Shown piece by piece: positions 8,809-19,587 of a DNA stretch of 64,000 nt. The stretch is from the NCBI GenBank assembly GCA_964420975.1, contig CAYQVH010000002.1, positions 62,001-126,000 of the forward strand, in the 5' to 3' direction. The notes beneath the pieces are model-generated. The model was not told where the DNA came from. It made no database searches and saw only the letters and a list, made by a program, of their open reading frames with translations. Positions within the stretch are counted from its first letter, which is position 1. Every line of letters begins with the position of its first letter. Source of the stretch: Accumulibacter sp964420975. Its GTDB lineage: Bacteria; Pseudomonadota; Gammaproteobacteria; Burkholderiales; Rhodocyclaceae. The translations under genes and the position numbers were made by a program.

Positions 8809-9384
8809 TCAGAGTCTTGACAACAGCTTCAAGGCCTGGCGGATACCCTCCGAGGTGGTCGTCTCGGGCGGCAACTGCTTTAGCACGGCAGCTGCTTCGC
8901 GGTCATTGTAACCTAGTGCCAGCAGGGCATTCAGAATGTCGCTGCGGCTGTCTTCCGCTGTCGTGCCGCAGGCTGGCAACGCGGTCGTCAGCTTGCCCTT
9001 GAGTTCGAGGAGCAGGCGCTCCGCCGTCTTGACGCCAATTCCGGGGACTCGAGTCAAGCGCGCAACTTCCTGCCGCGCGACGACCGTTGCGAGGTCGCTC
9101 ACGGAAAGGCCGGAGAGTACAGCCAGCGCCAAGCGGCTGCCGACCCCGGAGATGCGTAGCAGTTGGCGAAAGGCGATGCGCTCGCCATCGCTGGCAAACC
9201 CGTACAGAAAGTGTCCGTCCTCACGAACCAACAAGTGCGTGAGCAGCGTCAATCGTTCGCCCGTCTCCGGCAAGTTGCAGAAGGTGCTCATCGGCACTTC
9301 CACTTCGTAGCCTACGCCGTGGACGTCGAGGATCACGAACGGGGGCGTCTTTCGCAGCACGACGCCGTTGAGCTGGGAAATCAT
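8809..9384 (-). CDS. ruvA: Holliday junction DNA-binding protein RuvA
   Basis: A protein of 191 residues with the three RuvA domains: an N-terminal OB fold (MISQLNGVV...), two helix-hairpin-helix motifs (ISGVGSRLAL near 80 and VPGIGVKTAERLL near 115) and the C-terminal domain III that contacts RuvB (ALLALGYNDREAAAVL). The ATG at 9384 overlaps the ruvC stop by 4 bases and matches the universal RuvA start; a longer frame to 9498 is only antisense-like extension inside ruvC. Confidence 0.97.
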   Translation of the reverse strand: MISQLNGVVLRKTPPFVILDVHGVGYEVEVPMSTFCNLPETGERLTLLTHLLVREDGHFLYGFASDGERIAFRQLLRISGVGSRLALAVLSGLSVSDLATVVARQEVARLTRVPGIGVKTAERLLLELKGKLTTALPACGTTAEDSRSDILNALLALGYNDREAAAVLKQLPPETTTSEGIRQALKLLSRL

Positions 9385-9956
9385 TCGCGTCGTTCGCGTC
9401 GCGGATGAAGACCGATCAGGCGACTGTGACGAACCCGCAGGCCGACCTCGTCGAGCGTCCCCAGCCCCTGACCGCCGTGCGCGTGAGCAATCGCGCACGC
9501 CAAGGCGTCGGCGGCGTCGGCGTTGGGTTCGCGGGACAAGCGCAAGAGATGGCGTACCATGTGCTGAACCTGCCCTTTGCCGGCGTGGCCGTTGCCGACG
9601 ACCGCCTGTTTAATTTGCAGCGCGGTGTATTCCGCCACTTCGACGTCAGTGCTGATCAGCGCGGTGATCGCGGCGCCGCGCGCTTGGCCGAGAAGCAGCG
9701 TCGACTGCGGATTGACATTGACGAAGATGATTTCGACGGCCGCCTGATCTGGCCGATACGTCGCGACCAGCTGCTGCAGGCCGGCATGAATCTCGCCCAG
9801 GCGTTTGGGCAGCGACGCCATGCCGTCGGTTCGGATACAGCCGCTGGCGACGTACGCCAGCTGCTTGCCAGCCAGGTCGATCACGCCAAAACCGGTCACA
9901 CGCAGTCCGGGGTCGACGCCAAGAATGCGCAGCGCGCGTTGCGAGTGGCCATTCAT
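9381..9956 (-). CDS. ruvC: Holliday junction resolvase RuvC
   Basis: An endodeoxyribonuclease of 191 residues that cuts Holliday junctions symmetrically. The first catalytic aspartate is in ILGVDPGLRVTG (D15), the acidic residue of the second strand in VEIIFVN, and the C-terminal pair in ADAADALACAI. The C-terminal tail of about 25 residues beyond the usual end is Arg/Glu-rich. It is translationally linked (4-base overlaps) both to the EamA transporter upstream and to ruvA downstream. Confidence 0.97.
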   Translation of the reverse strand: MNGHSQRALRILGVDPGLRVTGFGVIDLAGKQLAYVASGCIRTDGMASLPKRLGEIHAGLQQLVATYRPDQAAVEIIFVNVNPQSTLLLGQARGAAITALISTDVEVAEYTALQIKQAVVGNGHAGKGQVQHMVRHLLRLSREPNADAADALACAIAHAHGGQGLGTLDEVGLRVRHSRLIGLHPRRERRE

Positions 9957-10816
9957 CGCTGTCTCGACCGCGCCAGATAAACGCCGCCGATGGCCAGCAC
10001 CATACCGGCGAGCGCTGCCGGTGGCAGCGTTTCACCAAACAGCAACCAAGCGATCAGTGCCGTGCTCGGCGGCGTCAGGTAGAACAGACTGGCGACATTG
10101 ACCGCGCTACCACTGCGAATCAGGACGTTAAGCAGGTTGATAGCCCCCAACGAAAGGACGCCGACCAGCCAAAACAAGGCCAACACGAAGTCGAACGTCC
10201 ACTCGATGCGCATCTCCTCGCTCAGCCAGGCGACCACCGCAGTCAGCACAGCAGTCGGCAGAAACTGGATCACGGCTCCCGTTCGCAAGTCAAAATGCGG
10301 ACAGTAGCGCTTCTGGTAGAGCGTACCCAGCGTGATGCCGACCAGCGCAGCAACCGCTGGCAGTAGCATTTCTGTCCAAGGCGCGCCTCCGAGCTTGTCG
10401 GCGACGACCAGCGCAACGCCCAGGAAACCGAGCAGCAAGCCCAGCCATTGCCAGCGGTTGACGCGTTCGCCAAGCAGCAGGCCCGCGCCGAACGCCGTCA
10501 GCAGGGGCTGCAGGCCGACCACGAGCGCCGTCACCCCCGCCGGAAGACCGTGTTTGATGGCGATGAATACGCCCCCCAGATAAATCGCATGCAGCAGCAG
10601 GCCGGAGACGCCGATGTGAACCCTCTGTCGCCAGTCGGCGGGCCAGGGGGCGCGCGTTACCAACACCAGCGCGGTCATCAACGCGATCACCAGCAGGTAG
10701 CGGACGAGCAGAAAGGTTAGCGGATCGGCGTAGGGAAGGCCCAGCCTGGCACCAATAAATCCGGTGCTCCAGAGGAAAACGAAGAGAAAGGGTAAGGCGG
10801 GCGACAAACGTGACAT
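9953..10816 (-). CDS. EamA/DMT-family membrane transporter
   Basis: A drug/metabolite transporter of 287 residues with ten predicted helices formed by two EamA repeats (about residues 5-135 and 145-285). The substrate is unknown; family members export amino acids, nucleobases or other metabolites. It is the first gene of the EamA-ruvC-ruvA-AI2E-ruvB cluster and overlaps ruvC by 4 bases. No LexA-type palindrome was seen upstream of its start, so SOS control of this cluster is not supported by inspection. Confidence 0.88.
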   Translation of the reverse strand: MSRLSPALPFLFVFLWSTGFIGARLGLPYADPLTFLLVRYLLVIALMTALVLVTRAPWPADWRQRVHIGVSGLLLHAIYLGGVFIAIKHGLPAGVTALVVGLQPLLTAFGAGLLLGERVNRWQWLGLLLGFLGVALVVADKLGGAPWTEMLLPAVAALVGITLGTLYQKRYCPHFDLRTGAVIQFLPTAVLTAVVAWLSEEMRIEWTFDFVLALFWLVGVLSLGAINLLNVLIRSGSAVNVASLFYLTPPSTALIAWLLFGETLPPAALAGMVLAIGGVYLARSRQR

Positions 10817-10925
10817 CGGAGCGATCAGGCTTTACTTGGCGCCGAAATTCGGTTCGCCAGTGTAGCAAGATCGCGTCACCCGGCGTGATCGACCGTCTGT
10901 CTCGTGACGACGCTTCCCGTACAAA

Positions 10926-10953
10926 CACCAACCCCGCCGCAGCGGGGTTGGTG
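10926..10953 (-). terminator. Intrinsic terminator downstream of the comEA-like gene
   Basis: A perfect 12-bp stem (CACCAACCCCGC and its complement) closes a 4-base loop. On the minus strand the hairpin is followed by GTTTGTACGG, a short T-rich tail. It lies 33 bases past the comEA-like stop codon and upstream of the EamA gene start, separating two minus-strand units. Confidence 0.75.
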
Positions 10954-10985
10954 ATGGGCCGTCCTCAGTGCGAGCCGCTGCCGAG

Positions 10986-11549
10986 TTACTTCTTGCCACC
11001 GTGTTCGGCGTCTTTCTTTCCCTTTTCTGCGGGCTTCTTCTCGTCGCCCTTGGTCGCCCCCGGGCTTGCCGCGGGTTTTTCCGCTGCACTGGCTGCTGCC
11101 GCTGGCGCGGGGGCCGAGGCAGCCGGTTTCGCCGCGTCGCTTTTTGCCGCCGGTGCGGCTGGCGTTTGCGTGGCGACGGGCGCGGGTGCCGATGCCGGGG
11201 CTTTCGTGGCTGTGGGCGGCGTGCTCGGCGCCGCCGGGCTGCTGGCCGGCTTCGCGGCTTCCGCCGCGGGTGCCGCCGAAGTCTTGCTGGTCGTCGGACC
11301 GGTGAGCGTCACGTCAGTTTTCATCTTGCCGAGAACCGCCGGGCCAATCCCCGGAACCTTGAGCAAGTCATCGACGGTCTTGAATGCCCCGTTCTTTGTT
11401 CGGTAGTCGATGATCGCCTTCGCTTTTGCTGGGCCAATCCCCGTCAGGGCCTGCAGTTCCGACTCGTTGGCGGTGTTGACATTGACCGCGGCAAAAACAT
11501 TGGCCACGACGAGGAACAGACCGGCCAGTAAGGCAAGGAGTTTGTGCAT
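10986..11549 (-). CDS. ComEA-family helix-hairpin-helix protein with long Ala/Pro/Lys tail
   Basis: A secreted protein of 187 residues. The ATG at 11549 gives a Sec signal (about residues 1-20, ending in VFAA) followed directly by a ComEA helix-hairpin-helix domain (VNVNTANESELQALTGIG, KAIIDYRTKNG, LLKVPGIG). ComEA proteins bind incoming DNA in the periplasm during transformation; single-domain homologues are widespread and not proof of competence. The last 100 or so residues are an Ala/Pro/Ser/Lys low-complexity tail ending in Lys/Glu-rich sequence, much longer than the usual 90-110 residue proteins. It is monocistronic, with a terminator just downstream. Confidence 0.88.
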   Translation of the reverse strand: MHKLLALLAGLFLVVANVFAAVNVNTANESELQALTGIGPAKAKAIIDYRTKNGAFKTVDDLLKVPGIGPAVLGKMKTDVTLTGPTTSKTSAAPAAEAAKPASSPAAPSTPPTATKAPASAPAPVATQTPAAPAAKSDAAKPAASAPAPAAAASAAEKPAASPGATKGDEKKPAEKGKKDAEHGGKK

Positions 11550-11701
11550 GGAATTCCTCCGGATGAGAAGAGATGGGCAGTGGCTACGCGAATCTCGCGG
11601 AGCGCACTGCAACCCTACTCAACGCGCCAGCCGCGCTCGGCGTTGACCGCCAAGCCCATATCGCTCCGATCGTGGCTGAATGCGGTGAGATCGGATGGCC
11701 C

Positions 11702-11730
11702 TTGGCAGCGGTGACCATCTTGGCTATACT
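11702..11730 (+). promoter_or_regulatory. Sigma-70 promoter of rpsU-dnaG-rpoD
   Basis: A -35 element TTGGCA (11702-11707), a 17-base spacer and a -10 element TATACT (11725-11730) match the sigma-70 consensus at 5/6 and 5/6 positions. The predicted start near 11737 would leave a leader of about 53 bases before the rpsU ATG. Confidence 0.75.
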
Positions 11731-11789
11731 GAGCGGCTAAACTCGGAGTGACGAGTCCGTAACGAGCTTTCTGACTTAGGATTGTGTAG

Positions 11790-12002
11790 ATGCCAGCTAT
11801 TCGCGTGAAGGAAAATGAACCGTTTGAGGTGGCCATCCGCCGTTTCAAGCGCACGGTGGAGAAAACAGGTTTGCTGACCGAGCTTCGGGCGCGCGAGTTT
11901 TATGAAAAACCTACGGCGGAGCGTAAGCGTAAGCTGGCGGCTGCGGTCAAACGGCATCATAAGCGGATGCGCAGCCAGGCTTTGCCTCCCAAACTGTACT
12001 AA
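11790..12002 (+). CDS. rpsU: 30S ribosomal protein S21
   Basis: A basic protein of 70 residues matching S21 from end to end (MPAIRVKENEPFEVAIRRFKR, then Arg/Lys-rich C-terminus ending PPKLY). S21 assists mRNA initiation on the 30S subunit. It heads the classic macromolecular synthesis operon rpsU-dnaG-rpoD and has a TTAGGA ribosome-binding site about 10 bases upstream. A yqeY/GatB-like gene often found between rpsU and dnaG in this class is absent. Confidence 0.98.
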   Translation: MPAIRVKENEPFEVAIRRFKRTVEKTGLLTELRAREFYEKPTAERKRKLAAAVKRHHKRMRSQALPPKLY

Positions 12003-12145
12003 ACACCCTTCGCGTACCGCCGAACAGCCGCGTGCGTAAGAGCAGGCGGCTATTGGTGTTCGTGGGACGAAGCTTGTGTTCTGCCGCCAACAACGATGCG
12101 TCTGCAGGTGACTAGCGGCTGGCAGCGGGTGGCGGCTGCCGGCCG

Positions 12146-13885
12146 ATGATCCCGGATTCCTTCATTCAGCAGGTCCTCGACCGCACGGACATCGTCGATC
12201 TGATCGATCAGCTGGTCCCGCTGAAACGTGCGGGGGTGAACTATGTTGCCTGCTGTCCGTTCCATAGCGAGAAGTCGCCGTCGTTCACGGTAAGTCCCGG
12301 CAAGCAGTTCTACCATTGTTTCGGTTGCGGGGCGCATGGAACGGCGATTGGCTTCGTGATGGCGTTCAGCGGCGTCGACTTTGTCGTCGCGGTCAAGGAT
12401 CTTGCTTCGCGCGCCGGCTTGCCGTTCCCGAACGAACTTCCCTCGATACCGGCCGGTAGCGATCACGGCCGCGGCCTGACCGAACTCATGGCGCGCGCAG
12501 CGCGGTACTACTATGAGCAGCTCAAGGCCTCGCCGGTCGCTATTGCCTATCTGAAGCGACGCGGGATAAGTGGTGAGACGGCCCGCCTCTTCGGTCTCGG
12601 TTTCGCGCCTGACGGATGGCAGAACCTTGCCGCCGCCTTCCCTGACTACGCAAGTAGCGATCTGCAGTTGGCAGGCCTGGTAATCCGAAACGAACAGGGC
12701 CGTTTGTACGATCGCTTTCGACAGCGCGTGATGTTCCCCATCGTTAATCAGCGGGGCGAGGTCATCGCGTTTGGCGGCCGGGTGCTTGACCACTCCGAGC
12801 CCAAGTACCTTAACTCGCCCGAGACGCCCTTGTTCGAGAAGGGGCGCGAGGTGTTCGGTTTGCCACAGGCGCGGGCCGCGATTCGTGCCGCCGATGCGGT
12901 GGTCGTGGTTGAAGGCTACATGGACGTCGTCGCGCTCGCCGAGCACGGGGTCGCGAATGCCGTCGCCACGCTCGGAACGGCGACCACACCGATGCACGTG
13001 CGCCGCCTCCTGCGCCAGACGCAACGGCTGCTCTTCTGCTTTGACGGCGACAGTGCCGGCCGAAAAGCGGCTTGGCGTGCACTCGAGAATAGCGTTGACT
13101 TGCTCTCCGACCAGAGGAGTATCGGCTTTGTGTTCCTCCCCGAAGGCGACGATCCGGATAGTTTTGTCCGCGAACACGGCAAGCCCGCGTTCGAGCGCTT
13201 ACTCGGCGAGGCGACGCCTCTATCGGACTTTCTGATTCGCGAACTGCTCGGTCGCTGCGATCTGACGGCCGCCGAAGGCCGGGCCCGCCTGGTTGCCGAA
13301 GCCAAGCCACTGTTGTGCCGCTTGCAGTCGCCGTTGTTGCGGCTGCAACTGATCAAGCGGCTATCGGAATTGAGCGGCTATTCCTCGATGGAGGTGGAGC
13401 GTCTGTGCGATTTGCCGTCATTGGTGCGGCGCACCGCAGCTCGCTTGCCGCGGCAGCTACCGTCAGTCTTGAGGCCCCTGCTGCGTTTGCTGCTTCAAAA
13501 GCCGGCGCTGGCCGACGGCTTGGCGCTCAATCTACTGCCGGAAACAGGCAGCGAAGTCCAGGCGCTTCGCGAACTGTGCCAAGTGATTGCCGAAGCCGGT
13601 TCGGCGGTCGCCTATCCGGCTCTGCTCGAACGGTTTCGTGGCCACGAATCGGAAGCGGTCTTGCAGGCGGCCGCGGCTGAACTAATGGAGCAGCCTTTTG
13701 CCGAAGAACAGATCGATGCCGAGTTTGCCGGTGTCGTTCGTCGGCTCTCTGAAAGTCACCAACGGCGCAGCTTTGAGGCGCTCCAGGAGAAAGTCAGGAA
13801 ACGCGGTGTCAGCGGACTGTCGACGGCCGAGAAGGAGCAGTACCGGCAGATCCTTCTCGCGCAGGGTCATCGCCAGCCGGACTAG
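12146..13885 (+). CDS. dnaG: DNA primase
   Basis: A replicative primase of 579 residues that lays RNA primers for DnaB-coupled replication. The CHC2 zinc finger is seen as C37-x2-H40-x17-C58-x2-C61; the TOPRIM centre shows VVVVEGYMDVVAL (catalytic Glu) and CFDGDSAGRKA (the DxD-type acidic pair); the C-terminal 140 residues form the helicase-interaction domain. The ATG at 12146 matches the usual MIPxxFIQ start, although the ribosome-binding site is weak. The preceding 143 bases after rpsU contain no gene I can support. Confidence 0.97.
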   Translation: MIPDSFIQQVLDRTDIVDLIDQLVPLKRAGVNYVACCPFHSEKSPSFTVSPGKQFYHCFGCGAHGTAIGFVMAFSGVDFVVAVKDLASRAGLPFPNELPSIPAGSDHGRGLTELMARAARYYYEQLKASPVAIAYLKRRGISGETARLFGLGFAPDGWQNLAAAFPDYASSDLQLAGLVIRNEQGRLYDRFRQRVMFPIVNQRGEVIAFGGRVLDHSEPKYLNSPETPLFEKGREVFGLPQARAAIRAADAVVVVEGYMDVVALAEHGVANAVATLGTATTPMHVRRLLRQTQRLLFCFDGDSAGRKAAWRALENSVDLLSDQRSIGFVFLPEGDDPDSFVREHGKPAFERLLGEATPLSDFLIRELLGRCDLTAAEGRARLVAEAKPLLCRLQSPLLRLQLIKRLSELSGYSSMEVERLCDLPSLVRRTAARLPRQLPSVLRPLLRLLLQKPALADGLALNLLPETGSEVQALRELCQVIAEAGSAVAYPALLERFRGHESEAVLQAAAAELMEQPFAEEQIDAEFAGVVRRLSESHQRRSFEALQEKVRKRGVSGLSTAEKEQYRQILLAQGHRQPD

Positions 13886-13889
13886 AGCA

Positions 13890-13898
13890 TGTTATAGT
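13890..13898 (+). promoter_or_regulatory. Candidate extended -10 promoter for rpoD
   Basis: TGTTATAGT fits the extended -10 pattern TGnTATAAT at 5/6 of the hexamer; no good -35 is visible at 16-18 bases upstream. It lies between dnaG and rpoD and would give a leader of about 30 bases, allowing rpoD to be expressed separately from rpsU-dnaG. An AGGA lies about 9 bases before the rpoD ATG. Confidence 0.45.
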
Positions 13899-13936
13899 TT
13901 AGAGTTTACCAGTGGGTCGCAATCCAGGATATCGTT

Positions 13937-15880
<1,944 letters not shown>

Positions 15881-16038
15881 CTGTCGCCCAGTGCGAGCAG
15901 ACGAGTTTCCCGGGCAAAGGGGCGTGGAGTGGGAGCCCAAGGCGGTGGTCTCGGTTGCCTGACGCGGGTATAGTCACACGTCAGTTGGCAGATCCCTAGG
16001 GTGATGGGGCAGGTCCAGCGGCTCACGAACAACGACGA

Positions 16039-16092
16039 GAGCCGCCTTTCCGACTTGTTTTCACCACCAGCGTTAGGAAAGGAGGCGGGCTC
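16039..16092 (+). terminator. Imperfect hairpin downstream of rpoD, possible terminator
   Basis: The arms GAGCCGCCTTTCC (16039-16051) and GGAAAGGAGGCGGGCTC (16076-16092) are complementary apart from small bulges and enclose a 24-base loop; TGTTTG follows. It is the only strong secondary structure in the 256 bases between rpoD and the next gene. The long loop and poor T-tract keep the confidence low. Confidence 0.35.
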
Positions 16093-16136
16093 TGTTTGAA
16101 GCGCTTCACCACCGCGCCGCGGCGTCGTGCGCGACG

Positions 16137-18035
16137 ATGAGCCCGATTGAGCAGCTACGGCTCTGCGGCCAGCTTCCCAGCCCCAAAGGCATCGCGCTGG
16201 CGATCATGGAAATCAGTCAGCGGGAAGACGCGACGGTAGACGAGGTGGCGAAGCTCGTACAGAGCGATCCCGCCTTATCGTGCCGCCTGTTGCGGATGTG
16301 TAACGCGGCGTTGACCGGAAGGCGACCGACGGTCGCCATCAACGAAGCCGTGATGCGCCTCGGGATTACGACGGTTCGACGTCTCGCCGTTACGTTCTCG
16401 CTCGTCGACCAGTCGCTGCTGGGACCGTGCCCCGCCTTTGATTATCCGCGGTTCTGGTCACACTCCTTGTTTATGGCGGTTGCCAGCCAGGAACTGGGGA
16501 GGCTGTTGTCGGTCGCTTCTCCTGATGAGCTATTCACCTGCGGTTTGCTGGCGCAGATCGGTTGCCTCGCGTTAGCTACGGCGTATCCCACCGACTACGC
16601 TGAGTTGTTGACTCGCGCTCAGGACAGCAACGGCATCGTCGAGGTTTCATTGGAGCGCAGCCATCTCGGGCTTGATCACCGACAGCTCACGGCTGCGATC
16701 ATGGCCGACTGCGGGATTCCCAAAGCCCTGGTCGAGCCCGTGTCTTACCATGAGCAGCCGGAAACAGCCGACTTCGTCGAAGGATCGCGTCCGTATCAGC
16801 TCGTCCACCTTTTTTATCAGGCGAGGCGAACCGCCGATCTCGGTCTGGCGCTGGTCGGACAGCGCCATGGTCGTCTTTCCGACGTCATGCGTCTTGGTGG
16901 CAAGATCGGTCTCGATGCCACGGCGCTTGGCGAACTGTTTGACGGGGTCGTCTGCCAGTGGCGCGACTGGGCCGAATTGCTCAAGGTTCCTGCCAGTCAT
17001 CTTCCCACCTTTGCCGAGATGGCAAGCGCTCCGCTGCCCAGCGGAGAAAAGGGCACAGGCAGTTGCCACCCGGTACTGCTGGTCGAGGACGACGTCACCA
17101 CCCGCACGCTGACCGAAGAAGTGCTTTCGCGTTACCTCGGCTGCAAGGTCTACACCGCCGAGAATGGCAAAGAGGCGCTGGCCATCGCGCTTCAGATCAC
17201 TCCCAAGGTTGTCGTGACTGACTGGCTGATGCCGGAAATGGACGGCCTCGACTTCTGTCGTGCCCTGCGTGCCACCGACTGGGGACAGTCAATCTATGTC
17301 ATCATGCTGACCGCGGTGGACCAGGAGGAGCAGATCATCGCCGCCTTCCAGGCGGGTGTCGATGATTACGTGACGAAGCCGGTCAATCCGCGCGCGTTGA
17401 CTGCTCGCATGTGCGCGGCGCAGCGATATACGCGAGTGCTCGCCGCTTGGGAGAACGATCGGGTACAGATCGAGCAGTTCGCCGCCGAATTGGCGATTAC
17501 CAATCGGCGCCTCGAGCACGCCGCATTGACCGACCTGCTGACCGACTTGCCCAATCGCCGTGCGGGCATGGCGGCGCTTGCTCGCTATTGGAGCGCTTCC
17601 CGGCGAACCGGCCAACCGATGGCGGTGCTCATGATCGACGTCGACCACTTCAAGGCGATCAACGATCGCCATGGGCACGCGATCGGCGACCGCGTCCTGC
17701 AGGAGGTGGCCAAGGCGATCCAGAACGCCGCCCGCAAGGATGACAGCGTCAGCCGGATCGGCGGTGAAGAATTCATGCTCGTTTGTCACGACGCCGATCC
17801 CCGGGTCGCCCTGCTTGCTGCCGAGCGCTTGCGTCGCTTGGTCAAGGCGACCCAGATCAACCTTGCCGGTGTTGCCATCCAGGTATCGCTGAGTTTCGGC
17901 GTGGCGGTTCGTGAGGCCGCGATGTCGAGTGAAGAAGACCTCCTCAAGGGCGCTGACAAGGCGCTGTACGCGGCCAAGCACGCAGGACGCGATCGGGTCA
18001 GCCTGTTCACTCAGGGCAGAACCCACTGTGCCTAA
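16137..18035 (+). CDS. HDOD - response regulator receiver - GGDEF fusion (diguanylate cyclase)
   Basis: A soluble signalling protein of 632 residues with three domains. An N-terminal HDOD domain (about 8-215) lacks the metal-binding HD residues, as usual for HDOD. A receiver domain (about 311-430) carries the acidic pair (VEDD) and the phosphoacceptor aspartate in VVVTDWLMPEMDG (near 361), with K in DDYVTKPVNP. A C-terminal GGDEF domain (about 460-625) has an intact GGEEF active site (about 542-546), so it should make cyclic di-GMP on receiver phosphorylation. No cognate kinase gene is adjacent. The order HDOD-REC-GGDEF is uncommon. xseA follows after 51 bases. Confidence 0.92.
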   Translation: MSPIEQLRLCGQLPSPKGIALAIMEISQREDATVDEVAKLVQSDPALSCRLLRMCNAALTGRRPTVAINEAVMRLGITTVRRLAVTFSLVDQSLLGPCPAFDYPRFWSHSLFMAVASQELGRLLSVASPDELFTCGLLAQIGCLALATAYPTDYAELLTRAQDSNGIVEVSLERSHLGLDHRQLTAAIMADCGIPKALVEPVSYHEQPETADFVEGSRPYQLVHLFYQARRTADLGLALVGQRHGRLSDVMRLGGKIGLDATALGELFDGVVCQWRDWAELLKVPASHLPTFAEMASAPLPSGEKGTGSCHPVLLVEDDVTTRTLTEEVLSRYLGCKVYTAENGKEALAIALQITPKVVVTDWLMPEMDGLDFCRALRATDWGQSIYVIMLTAVDQEEQIIAAFQAGVDDYVTKPVNPRALTARMCAAQRYTRVLAAWENDRVQIEQFAAELAITNRRLEHAALTDLLTDLPNRRAGMAALARYWSASRRTGQPMAVLMIDVDHFKAINDRHGHAIGDRVLQEVAKAIQNAARKDDSVSRIGGEEFMLVCHDADPRVALLAAERLRRLVKATQINLAGVAIQVSLSFGVAVREAAMSSEEDLLKGADKALYAAKHAGRDRVSLFTQGRTHCA

Positions 18036-18086
18036 GGAATAGGGGGCCGGGGTGCCGGCGCTTCGGTCGAGTAGCGGACGCTGCGC

Positions 18087-19496
18087 GTGAACGATCGTCC
18101 GATGGTTGGCGAGGAATGGTCGCCGCTCGCCCCGGTGATCACCGTCTCGGCGCTTAATCGCCTGGCTCGCGAGCGCCTGGAAGCGGCGTTCCCCTTGTGC
18201 TGGGTCGCCGGCGAGGTATCGAGCCTGACACGCGCAGTGTCCGGACACGTGTATTTTTCGCTCAAGGATTCCGCGGCCCAGGTACGCTGTGTGATGTTCC
18301 GGAACCGGGCGCAACTGCTCGGTTGGCGGCTTGAGAACGGGCAACACGTCGAGGCACGCGTGCTGGCGACGCTTTACGAAGCGCGCGGCGAGTTCCAGCT
18401 CAACGTCGAGTCCGCTCGCCGTGCGGGCACGGGCAGCCTGTACGAGCAGTTTCTTCGCCTGCGCGAGAAGCTCGAGCGCGAAGGTCTTTTTGCGAGCACC
18501 GACAAGCGATTGCTGCCGGCGTTTCCTCGCCGCATTGGCCTCGTCACCTCACCGCAGGCTGCAGCCCTGCGTGACGTGCTGATCACCTTGGGTCGTCGCG
18601 CGGCGCAGGTCAGCGTCATCGTGTACCCGACGCCGGTGCAAGGCGAGGCGGCCGCTTCCCGGATCGCCGAGGCGATTCGCGTCGCCGGCGAACGTGCCGA
18701 GTGCGACGTGCTGATCGTCTGCCGCGGTGGAGGCAGCATGGAAGACCTGTGGGCATTCAACGAGGAAAGGGTGGCCCGTGCAATCCGCGGCTGTCCGCTG
18801 CCGGTGGTGACGGGAATTGGTCACGAGACCGATTTCACGATCGCCGACTTTGCCGCCGATCAGCGGGCACCGACCCCAACCGCTGCCGCCGAGCTCGCGG
18901 CGCCCGAGCGCGCCGCGCTGCTCGCGCTGCTCGCCAGCAAGGAAGTCGCGTTGCGGCGACCTCTGATCCACCAGCTGCGGCAGTTGGCGCAACACGTCGA
19001 TTGGCTGGCGCGTGGCCTCCAGCGGCCGGCCGAGTACTTTTCCCGTCAGCGCGAGGGGTTGCGTCAACGGAGTCGGCAGCTCTTGTTGGGCGTGCTGCGA
19101 GCCAACGACCGGGCACGCGAGACGCTCGTCCGTTCGACGCATCGTCTTCGGCGGTCACGCCCCGACCTTTCTGCTCGGGCGGCCGAGTTGTCGCGACTGA
19201 GCTTACGGTTGCGTGTGGCTTTCAGCCGCGTTGTACAGCTCCGAAGCGGCGAACTCGCTCGTCTCGGCAGCAGCCTGGCGCATCTCAACCCGGGCGCGGT
19301 GTTGGCGCGCGGCTACGCCATCGTTGCCGACGAGCACGGTCGGGTCGTTCGTGACGGGTGTGCCGTTGAACCAAGGCAGCGAATTGCTGTCTTCTTCGAG
19401 CGCGGACGAGCCGACGCACGGATACTGGCGGTTGATGGTGGTGATGGCCTGGAACTGGCTTTGGCGAGCATTGCCAGCAGCGCTGGCCGCGACTAG
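18087..19496 (+). CDS. xseA: Exodeoxyribonuclease VII large subunit
   Basis: A single-strand-specific exonuclease subunit of 469 residues. The N-terminal OB fold (VITVSALNRLARERLEAAFPLCWVAGEVSS, through residue about 105), the catalytic core with the conserved CRGGGSMEDLWAFNEE and TGIGHETDFTIADFAAD motifs, and the long C-terminal coiled coil and tail are present. It pairs with XseB, which is not in this window. Start ATG at 18087 agrees with the family N-terminus. Confidence 0.97.
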   Translation: MNDRPMVGEEWSPLAPVITVSALNRLARERLEAAFPLCWVAGEVSSLTRAVSGHVYFSLKDSAAQVRCVMFRNRAQLLGWRLENGQHVEARVLATLYEARGEFQLNVESARRAGTGSLYEQFLRLREKLEREGLFASTDKRLLPAFPRRIGLVTSPQAAALRDVLITLGRRAAQVSVIVYPTPVQGEAAASRIAEAIRVAGERAECDVLIVCRGGGSMEDLWAFNEERVARAIRGCPLPVVTGIGHETDFTIADFAADQRAPTPTAAAELAAPERAALLALLASKEVALRRPLIHQLRQLAQHVDWLARGLQRPAEYFSRQREGLRQRSRQLLLGVLRANDRARETLVRSTHRLRRSRPDLSARAAELSRLSLRLRVAFSRVVQLRSGELARLGSSLAHLNPGAVLARGYAIVADEHGRVVRDGCAVEPRQRIAVFFERGRADARILAVDGGDGLELALASIASSAGRD

Positions 19497-19587
19497 AATC
19501 CGCGGCTCCGGCGCGGCGGACGGAGTTCCGCTGCAGTGATGCCGACCGCTGGCGCCTCATAACACCCCCCCCTCACGGAGAACACTC

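Noticed and set aside
12050..13177. Minus-strand open frame (375 codons) opposite dnaG
   Set aside because: Antisense to conserved DnaG domains; no motif.
17289..18347. Minus-strand open frame (352 codons) opposite the GGDEF domain and xseA
   Set aside because: Antisense to conserved genes and without recognisable domain.
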